Assembly: GCF_040436345.1 (NCBI RefSeq)
Contig: NC_133218.1
Span: forward strand, 26,028,710-26,092,709
Direction: 5' to 3'
Length of the DNA: 64,000 nucleotides
Origin: Pagrus major
Lineage: Eukaryota > Chordata > Actinopteri > Spariformes > Sparidae
Positions 13,551 through 24,440 of the stretch are shown one piece after another (the stretch's first letter is position 1; each line of letters opens with the position of its first letter). The notes under the pieces were generated by a model. The model had not been told where the DNA came from, did not search any database, and saw only the letters and a list, made by a program, of their open reading frames with translations. The position numbers were made by a program, and so were the translations under genes.

Positions 13551-14019
13551 AAAGACAACAAAAAAAAACAAAACAAAAAAATGAGAACTAAAAATGAGCT
13601 CTGCGACTGAATATTTCCTTTGTGTGCAGGTACAGCCAGATAAAAGGACTCCATTTACACTTTTCTTTAACTGGTTGCATCATCTCTGTAATGAAGTTCA
13701 GGGGGTAGCTCGATCGGTCCTGCAGCCATGCCTCTGCCAGATTCACCAAATTATATTTAAAGAGGCTCCTGGACAATTTAATCCCACTGGGAGACATGCT
13801 AAGACCCTTTCTTTGCCAATTTTCACCCTCTCTCTTATTCAAGCCTCCTCTTTCTTCCTGCAGCTCCACAATGCAGGATCGTGCTTTACTGCTTTTTTTT
13901 TCATGTTCTCTCATATCTTTTCTCAGTATGGCTGCCACCCCCAAACCCCTCCGACAGCGTGCAGTTTATGCAAATGATCAGCCTTTCATGCTCAAAGTTG
14001 AATGAGACCTCAACAAAAT

Positions 14020-14023
<4 letters not shown>

Positions 14024-14097
<74 letters not shown>

Positions 14098-14098
14098 G
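14024..14098. repeat. compound microsatellite (CT)n(CA)n
   Basis: About 28 CT units to 14079, then about 10 CA units to 14098. It produces long artefactual open frames on both strands. Confidence 0.97.
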
Positions 14099-16067
14099 GT
14101 TTAAGAATGTACTCAGGCATCATTGTTCTTTTTTATTTCAGTATTTGTTTTTTAATTTGAAATCCTTTACTTGATTGCACAACCCTAGGTGGGCGTAATG
14201 AGGCGGAGCCCGTAGAGGAGAGGAAGATGAGGAAGTGTGTGTGTGTGGGTGTGTGTGGGTGGAAGTGTAGGTGAAAAGTGATGTTGCCTGAATGCAAGGA
14301 TGGACACAAAAGTTAGGAGTTGGTTGGGGAGGAAGAGAGAGAGGCGTGAGGATAATGAATGTGAAATTTTGTGGTGTTCCCAGGGTCTGGGTGGTGTTTG
14401 AAAGGCCTGAGGGGGGAGGCGGTTGCAAGGGGGGAGGGGGGGAGTGCCCCTGTGCCCAGCTGTTGGGGGGAACCTGTCTCTCTCTCTCTCCCTCTCTGAC
14501 AGGCTGTCCTTTTCACCAGCACATAGCCAGGCCGTCCAGCCTGCTGCCATAACAACACCACAGTCCCTCTGTCATAGTAACGCCATGCAGTCGCTGCAGA
14601 GCACCGGGGGGAGAGGGAGGGAGGGAGGAGGAGTTTGTGGGGGAGGAACGACAGAAGTGAATGAGGAGTCGAGACATTTCTACCCCTGTGAACTTGAACT
14701 TGACTGACAGTCTGAACGACTGGCGGGGGTGAATGGAAATCCATTCCTCAGAGACTTTGTTCTCTGGTTTGGTTCCCAAGAATCTCTTCGATGTTATGTC
14801 AAAAAATCTGCTGCGTAAGTCATGTTTTATCATCATAAACATAACTTATTATTAACACGACTTTAGCTTGATTTGTAGCTAATCTGGGAACATTTAAATC
14901 GAGATTAGTTAATTCAAATTCTCCAGAGGAAATGCCTTTTTTAAGTTGTTTTTGTTTTTTGTTTTTTGTCAAATAAAAACAGAAAAATAAAGATTTCAAC
15001 ACAAATTAAATTGAAGTTATTATAAATTATTCTTAGAATGAAATTAAAAAATAAACCAAAGAAGTTACATACTACCTACCCTATGACTAATGATAATAAC
15101 AATGTAATAATAATGATAATAATAAAGGAAAGAATGAGAATATATTATCAATATATATTATATATTATTACACATCTTATACTATGTAGTCAAGTGGTGT
15201 CTACTGTATATATACACGGCTTACAAAACATTCTACAAGACATTTTGAGCTACAGCTCAATAAAAATATGCCTAATATTTTTTAACGCTCGGTGTTTATC
15301 TCCATCTTTATGCCTCAGGCTGTGACATCACTGATGTGCTTGTTTGCTCGGGCCTAAAGCCGATGAATGGCGACTGGTCCACATCAGGGGTCTTAGCTGC
15401 TCAGACCCACTCGACCATGGGAAAAAAGGAGCTGTGAAAGGTCCCCTGTCGCTGTTACAAAGCCAAGAACAAGCCATAGCAGGATAATCGTGTGTATCCC
15501 CAGATTAAGACGGGATCGCAGCTGTGGGAGGGAGAGGAGGCTACAGGGGACGTAAAACACACAACCTCCCACCTTCAGGAGAGCTCACAGTCGTTCCTGC
15601 TCCACACAGGTTCCGGTCGACCAGGACAGACATGCCTGTCTCACAGATATCCATCACTGGTTTAGTTACAGTCAGAGACTGTGTGTTGTATTATATGTGA
15701 ATAAAGTCTCCTTCGATCATTTAACCCCTCAAAAAACACACCATTTCAGCCAACTCTCTTATACACACACAAACACAATCACACGTTACAGTGAAGAGCA
15801 ACATATTCATGTGTTTGAATGTCTATGTCAGTATTTATATCAGGCTGCAGTACAACAACCCTTTTTTTTTAATTTTAAAATTATCTCAGTTTTAAAAATG
15901 GTCTCTCTTTAACATGTGTGTGACCGTCTAAAGTATACATTCAGTGTTTCACCCTGGACGAAGGTTAAATGTCTCCTGTCTGTTTCTCTTGATATAAACA
16001 TACATATGAATGTATCTTGGATTGTAGAGATTTTCAGGATCTAGGATTTGTAGTATTGAGCAATTTT

Positions 16068-16180
16068 AAAGGTCCAATTTGTAAGAAAGTTGATTTTTGA
16101 GTCTCATTCCCAACTGATCAAATACTGATGCTTTGGGATTGTAGATCGGGTCAGCCGCCTTCTCAAATGTCACGAGATGG
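16068..16180 (+). repeat. dispersed repeat, inverted relative to the copy near 46.5 kb
   Basis: AAAGGTCCAATTTGTAAG starts the copy, followed by GAGTCTCATTCCCAACTGAT and CAAATACTGATGCTTTGGGA. The reverse complement of this block recurs at about 46,430-46,550, so the two are members of one interspersed family. Confidence 0.6.
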
Positions 16181-16545
16181 GAATTTTATTATTTTCATTT
16201 TTTTTCAACCTGCTTTCAAGAGACAGTGGAACAATTCTCATATCAAGAGTGCCCAAGTTTAAAATGTATATTAACTTTTGAGTTCGATGCATAAAAACGT
16301 ATTTATACTGTGTTTTATTTTAATTTAATTAACATTTTTGTTTGCTGGACAAGCGTTGGTTGTTTATGACTAAACCAAACCAAACATTAGGGACGATTAC
16401 ATCTTCGAGAATTGTTGGGACTTGGCAGAAAACTGTGTTCCACTGAGTCCCCTCTGGTAATATCAATCAAGTAGGAAACACATCTGACACAATGGCCACA
16501 GTCTCTTTCATTAACATTAGCTCTGGCATGAGACCACACGCTCAG

Positions 16546-16569
16546 TGAGAGAGAGAGAGAGAGAGAGAG
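16546..16569. repeat. (GA)n microsatellite
   Basis: Twelve perfect GA units. A 186-codon open frame beginning here is an artefact of this tract plus chance. Confidence 0.95.
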
Positions 16570-16774
16570 TCACTCACAGACATAAAGGGGCAGAAGACAA
16601 AGGGACAACTTTTCCAGGAGACACTCTCATGGCTGCAGCGTTAATGCAGGCATCTGCCACTGTCTGGTCTGACGCGACATTCCCACCTCACTGCCCAGGG
16701 TTTACTGCAGCGAACCTCTCACATGCACAATGTTGGGGAAAAGAAGTGGCGGACCTTTGTCAAGTGCTCCTTTT

Positions 16775-16792
16775 CACAAAGCAGCCATTGTG
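16775..16792. promoter_or_regulatory. inverted paired SOX motif
   Basis: CACAAAG and CATTGTG face each other across a 4-bp spacer, the arrangement bound by dimers of SoxE-group factors. A further CCTTTGTC lies just upstream at about 16754. The block around it is GC-richer than its surroundings. Function is inferred from motif architecture only. Confidence 0.35.
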
Positions 16793-17250
16793 GAGCGGAG
16801 CCAGGATCAGAATGATAATGTGGACCCTGACTACTGTTTACAAACAGGGTCTCCTGCAGCTGCAGTGCACAGCAGCGACCTGCAGCCTCTCAGAGGGCTG
16901 CACTGTGCTCCTGCATCCTCACAGTACTTTACATGTGAGCAGCTCACTGTGTGTTTGTCCATTAACGTCTCTTAAATCAAATGAGAGTTTTTCCTCAAAG
17001 ATTATTTTCAAGAGATTCTTTAATTATGTAAGAAATCATTTAAAACTTGCAACACGGACTATTAAAGATCTTATTTCTCCTCAAGGGATTCAACTATCTG
17101 ACTAAAACTATATTTATTTTTTCCTGGCACTTGAAAATACAATATAGAGCCTACTGTATATAAATAAATCAGTATTTTCAGAAACTAAATGTTTAAATCT
17201 CCTGTGGTTGTTTTAGATTATACAAGAATGATTTTGATTCAAGTTAACAA

Positions 17251-17252
17251 AA

Positions 17253-17288
<36 letters not shown>

Positions 17289-17289
17289 A
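17251..17289. repeat. compound microsatellite (CA)n(GA)n
   Basis: Ten CA units followed by about ten GA units. Confidence 0.95.
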
Positions 17290-19216
17290 ATGTTTGAATC
17301 TTGGAATAAAATGCATTTTTAAACGAGCTAATAAGGCTGATTTACACATGTGCTCTCATACAGTATGTCGCTGTATGAGCTCATATTATCACTCAGCTTC
17401 ACACCTGCCCCTCCCCCCCCAGCCGCTGGTCTAATTACAGCCTGGTGTCTAATAAAGGAACAGTTCCCCCTTTTATTTCCTGAGCCGCGATGCTGACTGT
17501 TAAAATCAACACTTGTCGTCGTCGTGAGGAGAAAACAACAACATTTAAACAGAGATTGTTGCATAAAAGTCAGAAGGGGTGTGGAAGACAACAGGCCAAC
17601 AGCATTATACGTCAGATTATAAAACACTGGAGTTTTTTATGGTTTTTTTTAACACTGTTCTCACTGTATTTAGCCTTTTCAGTACAGGTCTCTTTTTCTG
17701 CATCTCTTTATTGTTTTAAATGACATAAGAACAAACAGTTCACTGAGATCATGTCCATGGAGATTTTGGGGAAGCCTTGGAGTCATTTATTTGCAATTAA
17801 AAATGTAAATGTAGTGGGTTTTTATAGGCTGTTTCCAGGATTTTTACACTTCATATATTTGAATATAACAACATGTAAGCCAACACAAATTGAATAAATG
17901 ATAAAGGATTTTGTATTCCCCCACCAGAATTCAAATCTGAGACAGGTTTTATATATATTCTTCCTTTATATTTCAAAACAAAAATGAACAATGAACAAAT
18001 TACGATACAAATTTTGGTGGGTTTGTTGCCAGAGGAGACACAAGATTTCAGTATTTCTGAAACCTGCTTTTATTAATCCAGATATGGATATTTTACAGGC
18101 TAAACTAGTAATGTGTATTTACTTAAAGGCACTGCACCTTTTCTCCTGCTTTAATTGAGGCCTCTACAGCCCCTGCATCCTAAAAAAAGACAAGTTCATG
18201 TCTCATTAGAAAACGTACGTGCTGCACCTTTTTAAAAAATCCTCCATGTCGATAGAATGCAACCATAAATGCTATCGTGTGAATTTCCTCCCTGTATAAC
18301 ATAAACACAGACCTTGGTGTTGTTGTGCAGACACGCTGGTGCTGCTGCGCCTTTAAATACTCTCTCTGCTCCCTCGTTTCTATGCAATTATGTTAATATG
18401 CAGAGCTTGTCTGGCTCCTATTCATTATCGGCTGGAGTTGCGTGATTGTTTCCTTTATTTCCCAGCTTTGTAAGGCCACTCTTGGATTTTTTTTTTTTTT
18501 TTTGCAGGCCTGCTTTTATCCCACAGCGATGGTCTGGCAGAGAGACCAACAGAGAGCGCTCATGTCGGATAAAGACTTTCCTGCGAGAAGCGTTTCTGTT
18601 TGCAGCACGTTGTCATGTGAGCTTCAACACTGCGGATAAAACAGCAGTAAGTGGCATACCATCCCCGAGGCTGGGTTTGTCAAATAATCCAGGTTATTTA
18701 CCTCTTTTTCCTTATATCTAATTAATTATATGGAAGTGTTAGTCCACCTGAGACAATTAAGGCCACTAATGGAGCTCAGTTAAACCCTGCCTGTCCCTGT
18801 GTGACATCATCACCATCAACATCTCTGTTCAACAACATCACAGAAAGAAACAAAAAGAGGGAGTTGTTTTTACTATACACAGCAGAGTGTGCAGGCAGTG
18901 AAGGTGAGGAGAAAACACGGACAAATTAGAGGGAAGGTTATTATTTATCTTTTTTCACTACTATAAATCTGTACTAATCAGCCCTTCAGTTCTGCTAAAT
19001 GCTTTCTGTCTCTCCAGCCTTTACTTTAATTCATGTTTATTGACGAATTAACGAAAAAAACACGTATTGCTGTTTCCACCTCTCTGTGCTTTGATCCAGA
19101 TTTTATTTTAGATCTTATCTTATTTATTTATTTATTTTTAAAAGGTAAATGTAAATCCATTCCAAATAATAAATGATAACAGATTTAATAAGACATTTAC
19201 AGACTGAAGGCCCGTT

Positions 19217-19241
19217 ATTGTTGTTGTTGTTGTTGTTGTTT
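19217..19241. repeat. (TTG)n microsatellite
   Basis: Eight perfect TTG units. Confidence 0.95.
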
Positions 19242-21299
19242 TGGCCTTTAATTCTCTGCCAGAAAGAAAGAGGAGGACTCTATCAGACAGAAGCTTCATA
19301 TAAGGGCCTTATTTAAGGCCTAAGAAGGCACATTTATCCAGGCCAGGATATGTTTAATTAATAGACTATTACTCCAATAATTTATTTAAATGTAAGCTAA
19401 CAATATTCTGAACTATTTACTAGAAATATGTCTTTTGTTTTTTTGTTAATGAAACAAACACATTGGTTTTATTTAATTCATTATTTATTTATTTATTTAA
19501 TGTTTTTTAAGTGCCTGCTTCTTCTCCATTAAAATTATTGATCTATTTATTTTGTTACTTTCATGTGAAGTCTATCAGAAGGGGTGAATGGTGACACTGC
19601 CTCTGAATTATGATTGCAGGTAGTTCCTAACATTTTTTAATCACCTCACAATGTCCAGAGTTTGGAAGAAACACATGAGGCTGATTAGATATCTGTGAAT
19701 GTATTCATTTATTTATTTTTAATCTGTCATGCTTTGTATACCCCTGACAGGCAACGATGATTTTAACTTGTACGATCTGAGTCAGGGTTTTAATTTTAGA
19801 GGTAGTTTTTTTTAAAGAGCTGTCTAATATCTTGTATATCAAAGGTTAAGTGTAGCTACAAGGTGTTGTTGTAAACTCGACTTAACTAATTGGACTAACA
19901 GGACTTTCTACCTGATTATTTCCCCTCTCCTGACATTAGTGGAGAGTCAGGTGTGCAGGAATGTTCCAGCAGCTTTAATGTGGCCAAATGTCATGAGATT
20001 ATCCACCACCGAATCACTCATTTACTCACTCACTGTTCAATTACAGTAGCAGTTAGATGTACACCGACTCATTGATTGGCCTTTAAAAGGGCTCAGTAAT
20101 GTGACCTCACTAATTAACTTCATCTTGACCACACGAGAGCAGAGACGTGCATCGTAAGATTAAAGACGGGGAGGCTTAAAGAGGGACTGATGAGGGTCTG
20201 ATAGCTAACGATGGAGCAATTAATGCGGCCCTGCTACATGCCAACACAACCATTTTATAGAGGCAGCGGGGAGACTCCGTCAAGATGGCTTCCTTATAGA
20301 CAACATGATGTCCTGGCAGTGAAGGAGGCTGAGCTCTAACCTGCACAGTCCGACATGTGTCTTCACCGCAGGGAAAAAAGGCCTTTATTATAGAGGGAAG
20401 ATGTCACAGTGATGGACATTTAGATTCAGGAAAATTCCTTTTTTTAAAATTTGCATTTGTTTGTTTTTTTTTTTTTTCAGGATATAACTGCTGTGTAATG
20501 TGTGACTGTAGATCAAACACTGACTGAAAAAACATTAAAATTGAGTGTCATTCAAATTAAATTATGTTTTTTGTTTGATTAAAAAAAAGGAATTGTCACA
20601 ACAATAATAATAATTATCTCTTTTAACACTAGAAAAGGGGGGTGTTTATGTCCGTGGTTATTTTGAGCATTTCGCTAAGAAGACACAAGCAGACACTTTC
20701 TTTTCTTGCTTTTCTTGTGCTGTAAGTGTTTCGGTCAGATATTTTAATTTATGTTAATAGGCAGGACTAGGGAAGCAATGTGAGGCTGTGTGTGTTTGTT
20801 ATTTAACAGCTGAAATAGTGGGTGGGCAAACCGTTTGCTTTATCTTTTTTTTGTGGTGCAGCAAAAATCTAATCCCAGTGAAAAGGACTAAATTCCTGCG
20901 CACACTTTCTACCTCTTCATTGATGCATTCATTACAAAAACGTTGACGTCTCAGTCACAAAGACCCGTTTAAAAATCTTGAGCCGGGTTGACAATCGGTT
21001 AGTTATAAATCTTACAAAGTAATGCCCATAAGGAGCCTCACATATTGTATTCTTACACTCTGCATCATGGTTAAAGGCAGCAAAGGTACGGGGACATTCG
21101 ATATAATTATTTCAAGACATTTAAGATTTAATAACATGTTAGGAAATTTGCAGATAAAAAGCCTAATTCATATTTCAATTTAGAATGGATATTCAATCTA
21201 AAGCGTGGAGTTTATCATGGCAGGAGGGAAAATGAGCAGTTCACTTAAAAGTTTTAAATTGTTTTAGTTTCCCTCTACAGAGACTTTAGTGACATCAGG

Positions 21300-21302
<3 letters not shown>

Positions 21303-21333
<31 letters not shown>
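21303..21333. repeat. (TG)n microsatellite
   Basis: About 15 perfect TG units. Confidence 0.95.
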
Positions 21334-21336
<3 letters not shown>

Positions 21337-22189
21337 GGAAGTGTAGGACAGCAACAGAAGGGACCCCTTTTGGATTTTTTATAACTTTCAAAACTATTCT
21401 CTCTCTCTCTTTAAAAAAAAAAAGTCTGATTTGTCTGAATAATTATTTTCACATTTTCTCCGTGGTCAGGATGACAAAAAAAAATCCTCTGCAGAGTTCA
21501 TTCCATCTGTTTGTTATAAGAGAGATCTCACATAAAGAAAAAAAGGGAAGCTGTAAATATCATGTCAGAAAAAAGATTTTGGGCCTTAGTGTAAGTTAGG
21601 GCTAATTAAACATGAGATGTGTGTTAATTATTGATATTTCGAAAGACTCGAAAGAGACCAACTTTAAGCAACTTGTGAAATTCAATGGAATGAGATATTT
21701 ACTGTATCAGCAGGCCTACAGGGGACATTTTCAGTGTGCACAGAAACTAAAGTATAAAAATATGAATGTATTTTTGATCTATGTTTGTCCGTCTCATTGT
21801 GACGAGGGCTGCAACTGAACACTATTTTCATTATTGATTACTCTCTTTCAAAATATGTGAGAAAATGGAGAGAAATGCCTAAAACAATTTCCCTAAAGCC
21901 ACATACAATGTTAACGAAATGCTTATTTTGTCCAAGAACACAAAGATATTCAATTTAGCAGCAAATTCTCCAAAATGAGGAGCTACAATTGAATTAATCA
22001 GTCATCAAAACAGTTGCTTGTTTTGCTGTTCATTGACTAAATCAACTGAATCCCCATCAGCTTTTATTTTCATGTCCAGATGAACAAAATGTCTCAGTTT
22101 TTCATAACCTACCTGAAAAGACGTTGTGTCCTCCTGTGCATGTGTTTTTCTTTTTCTTTGATCGCACAAATGCAGGAAGTTGAAGGTTT

Positions 22190-22280
22190 GGAGGTCATTC
22201 CTACTTTCGGTTATCTAGCTTTATGATGGATGATTAACACTCATACAGCTAGATAACCAAAGACAGGAACAGGCTCCGCT
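22190..22280 (-). ncRNA. mir9: microRNA miR-9 precursor hairpin (mir-9-3 type)
   Basis: Read on the minus strand, the 5' arm at 22,263-22,241 is the 23-nt miR-9-5p starting TCTTTGGTTATCTAGC. The 3' arm at 22,224-22,203 is the 22-nt miR-9-3p starting ATAAAGCTAGATAACC. A short loop, GTGTTAATCATCCATC, separates them, and flanks GTTCCTG and AGGAATGAC extend the stem. Both arms match vertebrate miR-9 without a mismatch. miR-9 is a brain-enriched regulator of neural progenitor proliferation and differentiation. Vertebrates carry several copies, and the AGTAGGAATGA flank plus nearby kif7 resemble human MIR9-3 (15q26.1). No host-gene coding sequence surrounds it. The CpG-rich block 1.6 kb upstream is the likely promoter. 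Confidence 0.97.
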
Positions 22281-23846
22281 GTTTGCAGCAAAATGTAAGT
22301 CTGCAGCTTCCTGGAGACAAAGAAAGTTATTATGGAGTTAATGCAGGTTTAATTACAGGCTTCATTTAACACAGCAGGAGCTTCAACTGGAGATTTCGAC
22401 ATTAACCTTAAAATTTCTTCCACGACTAAACCAGTTTTTTAAGCTTTCAAATCAAACAGAGGTCGTTTTTACATGAAAAATACACAGTTGTAACCTTTGA
22501 AATACTGTAGATGATACCGATCACCAAAATAATTACATGTAAAGTAAACAAAAATTTTAAGTTGTAAAACTTTTTAGATTAAACAACTTAAATTGAATAG
22601 TTAGATTGAGCAGAATTTTCCGTAATGCTGAAGTTGTCGGTTTTCTGGCTTTTTGAAAGTAAAGTTAATTTTACAGTTTTTCAGTGTGTGCTCACTAATT
22701 GTAGTTAATTCCTAAATACAGTGGACTAACTAAATAACTAAATATGCTTCATGAAAAAAGTGAGACAGTGTGACAAACTGTACAGTATATGACGTTTACG
22801 AGCAGCTCTATTAGCATTTTACATTCCTCGTGAAAACTCCCCCGGCTTTGCTGTGAGAAAAGAATCACGCTTTAACATTTGAATCAACTCACACATGACA
22901 TTTTCTCATAAACCTCGACTCTAAAGAATCTGCTTAACAATTACTATAAAGCCTATAAGACGTGGACACACTCAGGTTGACCTACAGGCCTCAGTGCTCA
23001 GGCCTTGTAATTTCTACAATCACATTTTCATCTGTTTTTACAGCCACACTCTGCTGTGACATAACTTCATTATTACATAGTGAACACTGGACATTAAAGT
23101 TAATTTACATGTTGTTGTTTTTCAAGAAATCAGCCGATAATTCTTAAAAATGCAACACAAATGTGTCACTATATCTATATTACAATCTATACTTTAAAAT
23201 AATAACCTCATGATGAACTCACGCCTTTCTTTGTCAGTACGTCTGACGTCAGCTAGTTATAATTGGGGAGTAGGTGCACTGACAAGGCATGCGTCACTTT
23301 CTTTGTATATCAACTCTCACACATATTACTACAATTACCACAGCGTTTTTATGAATTAACATTTTAAAGGCGCAGGAGTCTTGAGACTTTGTCTGCACTG
23401 TGTTTATGGCATGTTTTAGACAAGCAGGACACATCCAGAAACCTTCACTGCAGGTGTGAAGTTCCCTTTATTGATCACAGAACAGGCCTGTGCACTCACA
23501 TAATAAACAGCCTGGCATTGTGTGTGTCACACAGGTCACACCAGAGGTTATAGATTTTACTACACGAGCCATTTTAATGCGAGAAATGTGAAATATGGAC
23601 GCAAACAAGGCGCAACGGCTTCCTGTGACTTTATCCGAGGCGTGTGGCTTTGACAATGAACCCTAAATGAAACATTAGACTTGAATGTGACACGATTAAA
23701 CAAATACAAGCCTGTCTGTAATATCCTATTCCTCAAACATGTCTAACACGGTAGGCCTGAGAATGAGACGCTTTCATGCACACGTGCCTGTAGATGAAAT
23801 CTGTGGAAACTAATCAAGAGCATCAAACCCCCCCAAAAAGACTCAC

Positions 23847-24440
23847 TTCCACGTCGTGTGAGACGCCTGCTGCCTCCGCGCAGCCTGAAAACATCCACAT
23901 GTGGTGCTGAGGACGGCGGGCAGCGTCATCCGGGCTCCAGATGTGCAGGAGTTTTTTTTCTGTGCAGCCTCGCGCTGACGAACAGGTGAGCGCGTGGATC
24001 GGATCGATAAATCCCACACCGTGTCTCGAGGCTGTGGATCAGAAATCCTCTGTGTGTTTGTATCCGTGATCAGGATCCAGCAGGTCCGCTGCTTTCCCTT
24101 CAGACGAGCAGAGATGTGTGTGTGTGTGCGTGTGTGTGTGTGATGGCCTCTCATCCGCAGTGTGTGTGTGTGTGTGTGTTTTCCTTTAGTCCGAGCTCGT
24201 GAGGATGTGTTGTGCCCCCTGACAGAGCCTCCAGTGATCTCCTCTCACCTCCTCTCTGCCTTTTTCTCCAAACGCTTCCTCCCCCCCGGCGGCGCTGACG
24301 TCACACCGACGACAAGTTGCTGTCAACCAATCGGATGTGTCCGCCCCGTGTGTGTCTGTGCGAGTTTTTTTGGGGGGTGCTGTGGTGGGGCGCACACACA
24401 GGATGATATTGTTGTCGGTCAAATTACCGATGCAACGGTT
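23847..24440 (-). promoter_or_regulatory. CpG-rich promoter and putative first exon of the miR-9 host transcript
   Basis: This is one of the few CpG-rich blocks outside the genes. It holds a full CRE, TGACGTCA (24,296-24,303), a CCAAT box (24,327-24,331) and GGCGGCG runs. On the minus strand a near-consensus splice donor GGAA|GTGAGT ends a putative non-coding exon at 23,847. Transcription leftwards would reach the miR-9 hairpin about 1.6 kb later. A TCAGCACCAC element (minus, 23,910-23,901) matches the left half of the RE1 motif bound by REST, a known repressor of miR-9 genes. The right half is not at canonical spacing. Direction and exon structure are inferred. Confidence 0.55.
24114..24179. 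repeat. imperfect (TG)n microsatellite pair
   Basis: Two TG-rich tracts (about 24,114-24,142 and 24,162-24,180) separated by 20 bp, inside the CpG-rich block. Confidence 0.85.

Larger units (their letters stand above)
13551..22185. other. intergenic DNA upstream and downstream of a miRNA gene
   Basis: No coding exon recognised. The segment holds several microsatellites, one dispersed repeat (16068-16180), a palindromic SOX site (16775-16792) and GC-richer unique blocks (16580-16960, 18300-18430, 19920-20330). If the miR-9 host transcript runs leftwards from 24 kb, part of this segment would be its downstream introns or exons. No poly(A)-tailed exon could be defined. Confidence 0.4.

Noticed and set aside
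13588-14744. Several open frames of 94 to 143 codons on both strands
   Set aside because: Created by the (CT)n(CA)n tract and C/G-skewed DNA. Different frames overlap with no consistent coding signal.
16545-17105. 186-codon open frame
   Set aside because: Begins in a (GA)n repeat and resembles no protein. The block is better explained as non-coding DNA with a SOX site.
23843-24154. 103-codon minus-strand frame in the CpG-rich block
   Set aside because: Rich in HTHT from a (TG)n tract and without similarity. The sequence is better read as a promoter and non-coding first exon.
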